DNA of 64,000 nt. It comes from Erythrophleum ivorense. Its lineage: Eukaryota; Streptophyta; Magnoliopsida; Fabales; Fabaceae. The notes beneath the pieces are model-generated. The model did no database searches, was not told the DNA's origin, and saw only the letters and a list, made by a program, of their open reading frames with translations. Made by a program: the position numbers and the translations under genes. The stretch spans positions 754,001 through 818,000 of the forward strand of contig JAIUCV010000004.1 of assembly GCA_026724425.1 (NCBI GenBank), given 5' to 3'. This document shows positions 60,397 through 64,000 of the stretch, piece after piece. The first letter of the stretch is position 1. The number at the start of each line of letters is the position of its first letter.

Positions 60397-60545
60397 AGGC
60401 CTACAATTGAAGGCTTTTCAACGGACAAGAATAGGAGGACAGAGAAACATACCTTCATTTACAATCTCCAAGATCTTGAAGGCCTACAATTGAAGGCTTT
60501 TCAACGGACAAGAATAGGAGGACAGAGAAACATACCTTCATTTAT
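60397..60545 (+). repeat. ~66 bp identical direct repeats, 16 bp apart
   Basis: 60397-60463 and 60479-60545 both contain AAGGCCTACAATTGAAGGC through ACATACCTTCATTTA with no visible difference. This is a recent duplication. An (AT)n run follows at 60578-60600. Confidence 0.9.
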
Positions 60546-60778
60546 GTTCAGCAAACACACATATTGTAATGCCTTAGCATATATATATATATATATATTT
60601 TAAAATGACAATTGTCTAACTACCAACTAACATTATTCTCAGAAATGAGTCTTGCCATTCGTTTTAGAGTAGTTGAGACTCAAAATATCCTTGCTTAAAT
60701 ACGAAGAATTATAACAACAACAAAGACAGTAAACATTGTGACTAATAATTTTCCACTTTATTTCGTCACAAAAGAGGC
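60546..60778. other. 3' flank of the peroxidase gene
   Basis: AT-rich with an (AT)n run. It includes the presumed 3'UTR of the peroxidase on the minus strand. No other feature. Confidence 0.4.
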
Positions 60779-62066
60779 TTAGCTCTTGTAATTCACTCTC
60801 CTACAGTTCTTCCTAATCTCTCCATTTGGCGCAATTAAGGGTTTGATATCTCCCATCTTAATCATGGCAGCAACAAAGTCAGAATAGAAGGCCTTCTTGT
60901 TCCGGCTGTAAATTCGAACCAGGGAATCAGTAAAGCTGCCATTGAAGAGCACCTGATCAGAGTGAAGGAGTCCCTTTTTTTTTATGAGGTTCTTGAAGTA
61001 GCTGTTATCAAAATAATTAGGGGTTTGAATGTCTAGGTTTGCTATAAATTTATTTGAACCACCAGTCTTTGGACAGATCTTCCGCTTGGCCTTGGCATAA
61101 AGCCTGTCAATGTTGGTGTCCTCATATATGCGCTTTACGAAACTAGAGCATCTTGCCTGTCCAATTGTGTGGCCTCCTAAAACCCCAAAGAAAACATCAC
61201 AAATTAGAGTAGCCAATTATTAAGATACACGATGGTCATGTAACGAAAAAGAAACATTAAAATAATTAATTATAAGAAAATAAAAAATTATATTTATTTC
61301 CCTCACAATATGTCACATAATAAACTCAAATCAAATTAATTAGTGACACATTAAATGTTTAGAAGGGTACTAAACTCAGCATGTTGGCACATGGAGTACT
61401 TTACTTTGCTTTTACACTGGCTTTTGTTCTTTTTCACAATTCGATCCATTTTGAGATTCTAACTTCACTAACAATAAATTGTTAAAGTTAAAATCTCAAA
61501 ATGAATCTAACAATAAAAAAATTCAACTTTTTAAACATTAGATCTATTCACTGCAAGACCTTTTTATTTTTTAAACCTATATTTTCATCGTGGCTAAGTT
61601 AAATGCTTGATGATTAAGGTGATCTAATGGCATATTATTTGATGTGATAAAAATGGGTTTCATATTACATTCTTGAGGAATTAATTAAATATATTGCATT
61701 TTATTAATCCTTTGATACTCAAACATAGCTGATAATGACATGTATGTTCTAAGCTAGATAAACACAAGCTTTTCCGTTCTTCTACGTATGGAAATGACAT
61801 GACTATGCAGTTGTTCAAATGTCACATTCAGATGCATCTTGCGCATTTTTTTGGCAAAGGTATAGGAGTAAATTAATTATGTGTGGCATGTTTGGGATTG
61901 AGATAAAATGTCATAAACTACGAAAAAATAGTACAGTTGTGAAAAGCAATCGTTTGGTGCGATTGCAGGATTAATTACTACAACAGTAATGTTGTGGACA
62001 TAATTATGATTGAAATCACAAATTAAAACCTATATAAATTCTCTTTTAAATAATTGTGGTCATTGG

Positions 62067-62100
<34 letters not shown>

Positions 62101-62338
62101 CAATGGTTTAATATAATGGAAGAGAAAATGAGAAGAAAGAAAAATATATATACCAGATAAGGCAATCATGTCCTTGACAGAGAGGCCCTGAGCTTCAAAC
62201 TTATAGATAAGGGTGCAAAGACTAGAAGAGGGACTTGGAAGATTACTGTTGGCATGATAGAAGTATGCTGTCTTCGAATCCCTTCTTCCAAGTTTAACCT
62301 TCCATTTTGGCCCTCCAAGCTGCGCCCATACATACATT

Positions 62339-62369
<31 letters not shown>

Positions 62370-62972
62370 CAAATATATCAAAACAACAAATAAATCTAAG
62401 GGCCTTAATTATGTCAAACACAACCATTGTCTAAACTTATTATTTAACAAGATAATCTAGAGTTACTAACATTTTGTTGAAAACTAAGACTAAATTAACA
62501 GTTTGGTTCCTAATTTATTAAAACTGTCTATCTTTAGTTTTTGAAAATTAGAGTGATATGAATTAGTCTTTGAAAATAATAAATCCTTTCTTTTTTGTTA
62601 AGTAGCTTAGAGATGCTAAAAGGTGAACTAACACGTTTGTTTATTTTAAAAATTTACTCATGTACTTATTAATTTTTTATGAGTGCTAAAGCTAATAAAC
62701 AAGTGTCACAAGGACCAATTTAGTTTAGTGGTTGGAAATTAATTCTTGGGAAATTGATTTAAGATTTAAACTAAACTCACAAGAACAACGGAGTCGCGAG
62801 CAGCAATGGCTAAGATATCAGCACAAGAGACCACACCAGGACATACTGCCTCCACCTTAGACTTGATTGCATCAATCACTTCAAAACCTCTGAGAGACCT
62901 GTTGTTGGGACCTGCAGTCTTCTCTCCTCTGAACGAAGATGTGTCATCCAGTAGTACTGACGCATCGCAACC
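60779..62972 (-). CDS. Class III peroxidase, exons 2-4 (5' end not in window)
   Basis: Class III peroxidases are secreted haem enzymes that use H2O2 to oxidise phenolics in the cell wall, including lignin precursors. Exons: 62972-62781 (192 bp), 62319-62154 (166 bp) and 61176-60779 (398 bp). The first two lengths and all junctions (donors GTGAGT and GTATAT, acceptors CAG and TAG) are standard for the family. Exon 2 starts GCDASVLLDD, right after the missing FHDC...Q of exon 1, and has VSCADILAIAARD. The last exon has GGHTIGQARC, with the haem-binding proximal His, then DSYFKNL-like NSYFKNL, HSDQVLF and CRRVN at the C-terminus. The frame is open throughout 252 codons. Exon 1, with signal peptide and distal His, is absent from 62975-64000, so intron 1 exceeds 1 kb. 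This looks like an intact gene running off the right edge. Confidence 0.92.
61177..62153 (-). other. Intron 3 of the peroxidase, with (AT)n
   Basis: The 977 bp intron is AT-rich with a (TA)n microsatellite at about 62069-62098. Intron 2 (62320-62780) holds another at 62346-62370. Nothing else was recognised. Confidence 0.75.
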
Positions 62973-64000
62973 CTGTAATTTTCAAGTATCAATTTATATA
63001 AAATTTGCCCCGCAAACTCGGGATATCTAGTATATATAAATCTTATCAGAATTCATAGTAAAAATATTTCGAAGGAGCACCAGGTAAAATTCTAGCAAGT
63101 TAGAAGGAAGCATTTCCAGGGAATATGAGAAGCATGGAGGGTACAAAGGAAAGTGCAAGACTTGGGATATAAGTACGTGGCCAAATCATAGTTGAAATAT
63201 AGAGTTTAAGTTAAGTTATGTAGAAAAAGTTATATCTTAACTAATAACTATAATTTTTAAGTTTGTAAGAAGCATTGGATGTAACGTTTCTATTTTTCAA
63301 TATTTTTAATGGATATATATTTATAAAATTGAGCTACAACTATCTATGAAAAACTGGATTGCTAATTTTTTAAGGCAAATCTTCGGTGGGCAAAATAAAT
63401 AACACCTTGATCATGTAAAGTTTATTTTCATTTTTCTTCCTGTTTATGCTATATCATTGAGGAAGAAAATTCAAGCCAAGCGCTGAAATGTCACAGTGGG
63501 CAGCTTTCGCGCGCTAAGAGACATGGTACATAACCATGACTCCCGAAGACCAAGGTCATTTCACTTTATATATATTTAGTGTTTTAAGTGTTTGATGGTG
63601 ATGTCACCAACTTGTTTGAAACTTGAAAGACATAGAAGGAAAGAAAAAATGTAACGTAGAAACATCATCACATCCTGGCCAGGTTGCACAAATATGGAAA
63701 GCAAAAGCATATATTTCACTATAGTCCATTACCAGTAATTCTTAGTTAAATTATTATTGTCAAAGGAAGGAAAATCTGAATGATGATAAAGTATTTTCTT
63801 TGTTTTTTTTTAATGAAATTCCAAGAATTTGATCTTGGTGAATATGGTCCATACTTAAAACATAGCCTCAAAAGCTGGTTCATTATACAAAAGACAAGAA
63901 AAATCAAAAGCTAAGGAGAGAGATGGATTTAGAAGGAAGCATTTCCAAGGAATATGGGATGCATGAAGGGTACAAAGGAAAGTGTCTTTTATTGGCTAGG
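62973..64000 (-). other. Intron 1 of the peroxidase (incomplete)
   Basis: No exon 1 motif (FHDCFVQ) is found on the minus strand. The stretch is AT-rich and holds a 54 bp direct repeat pair (63100-63155 and 63931-63983). Confidence 0.6.
63100..63983 (+). repeat. 54 bp direct repeat pair
   Basis: 63100-63155 and 63931-63983 share AGAAGGAAGCATTTCCA(G/A)G, GAATATG(A/G)GA and GGGTACAAAGGAAAGTG, with five or so differences. They are 780 bp apart, both within the presumed peroxidase intron 1. The pair could mark the ends of an insertion, since 3'-type non-coding sequence lies between. Confidence 0.85.

Noticed and set aside
1..64000. CRISPR arrays, defence systems, operons
   Set aside because: No regularly spaced repeats with unique spacers and no prokaryotic gene organisation; the DNA is a plant nuclear region.

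Overview
The window is nuclear DNA of a eudicot plant. It is AT-rich, its host genes have plant-type GT/AG introns, and every gene family seen is a plant family: a BAHD acyltransferase, a U-box/ARM E3 ligase, a class III peroxidase and a FAR1-type transposase. I do not assign a genus. Transposable elements dominate. I can support one host gene that looks intact (partial at the window edge), one nearly intact gene and one clear host pseudogene.

Layout. 1-480: decayed Copia gag. 2499-8420: two ~400 bp inverted copies of an unknown repeat bracket a decayed hAT element (2900-6157, minus strand) and an 824 bp hAT-type miniature element (6435-7258) with a perfect 8 bp target-site duplication (TSD). 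11219-13017: a two-exon vinorine-synthase-like BAHD gene (minus), whole except for one stop codon 23 codons before its ancestral end. 13.9-21.2 kb: mostly non-coding, with a duplicated block and an RNase H remnant. 21210-26273: a complete MULE with terminal inverted repeats, a 9 bp TSD and a decayed FAR1/MULE/SWIM transposase (minus).

27242-31767: a Copia element (minus) with LTRs and a GATTT TSD. Its leader carries an extra TRIM-like LTR block lying between two copies of the primer-binding site. 34175-34387: a tRNA-derived SINE with a 16 bp TSD. 34525-39666: a non-autonomous LTR element (minus, AATAT TSD) with a further insertion-like block inside. 40502-43879: a PUB4-like U-box/ARM gene that keeps its introns but is destroyed by stops and frameshifts; several of the upstream elements may lie in its 5'UTR intron. 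44841-46817: a ~2 kb solo-LTR-like element (GTAAG TSD) carrying a fragment of a TPR gene. 48003-48949: a miniature LTR element.

48985-51312 and 59078-60300 are the two halves of one LINE (plus), split by a 7.8 kb insertion with CACTA-like features. 60779-62972: exons 2-4 of a class III peroxidase (minus); exon 1 is beyond the window or was not found.

The genes do not form a pathway. What links the region is repeated nested insertion. Four insertions are dated relative to their hosts by structure: the LINE is older than its interrupter, the Copia leader hosts a TRIM-like block, and the SINE and the other LTR elements each have intact TSDs. I found no CRISPR, operon or defence-like system.
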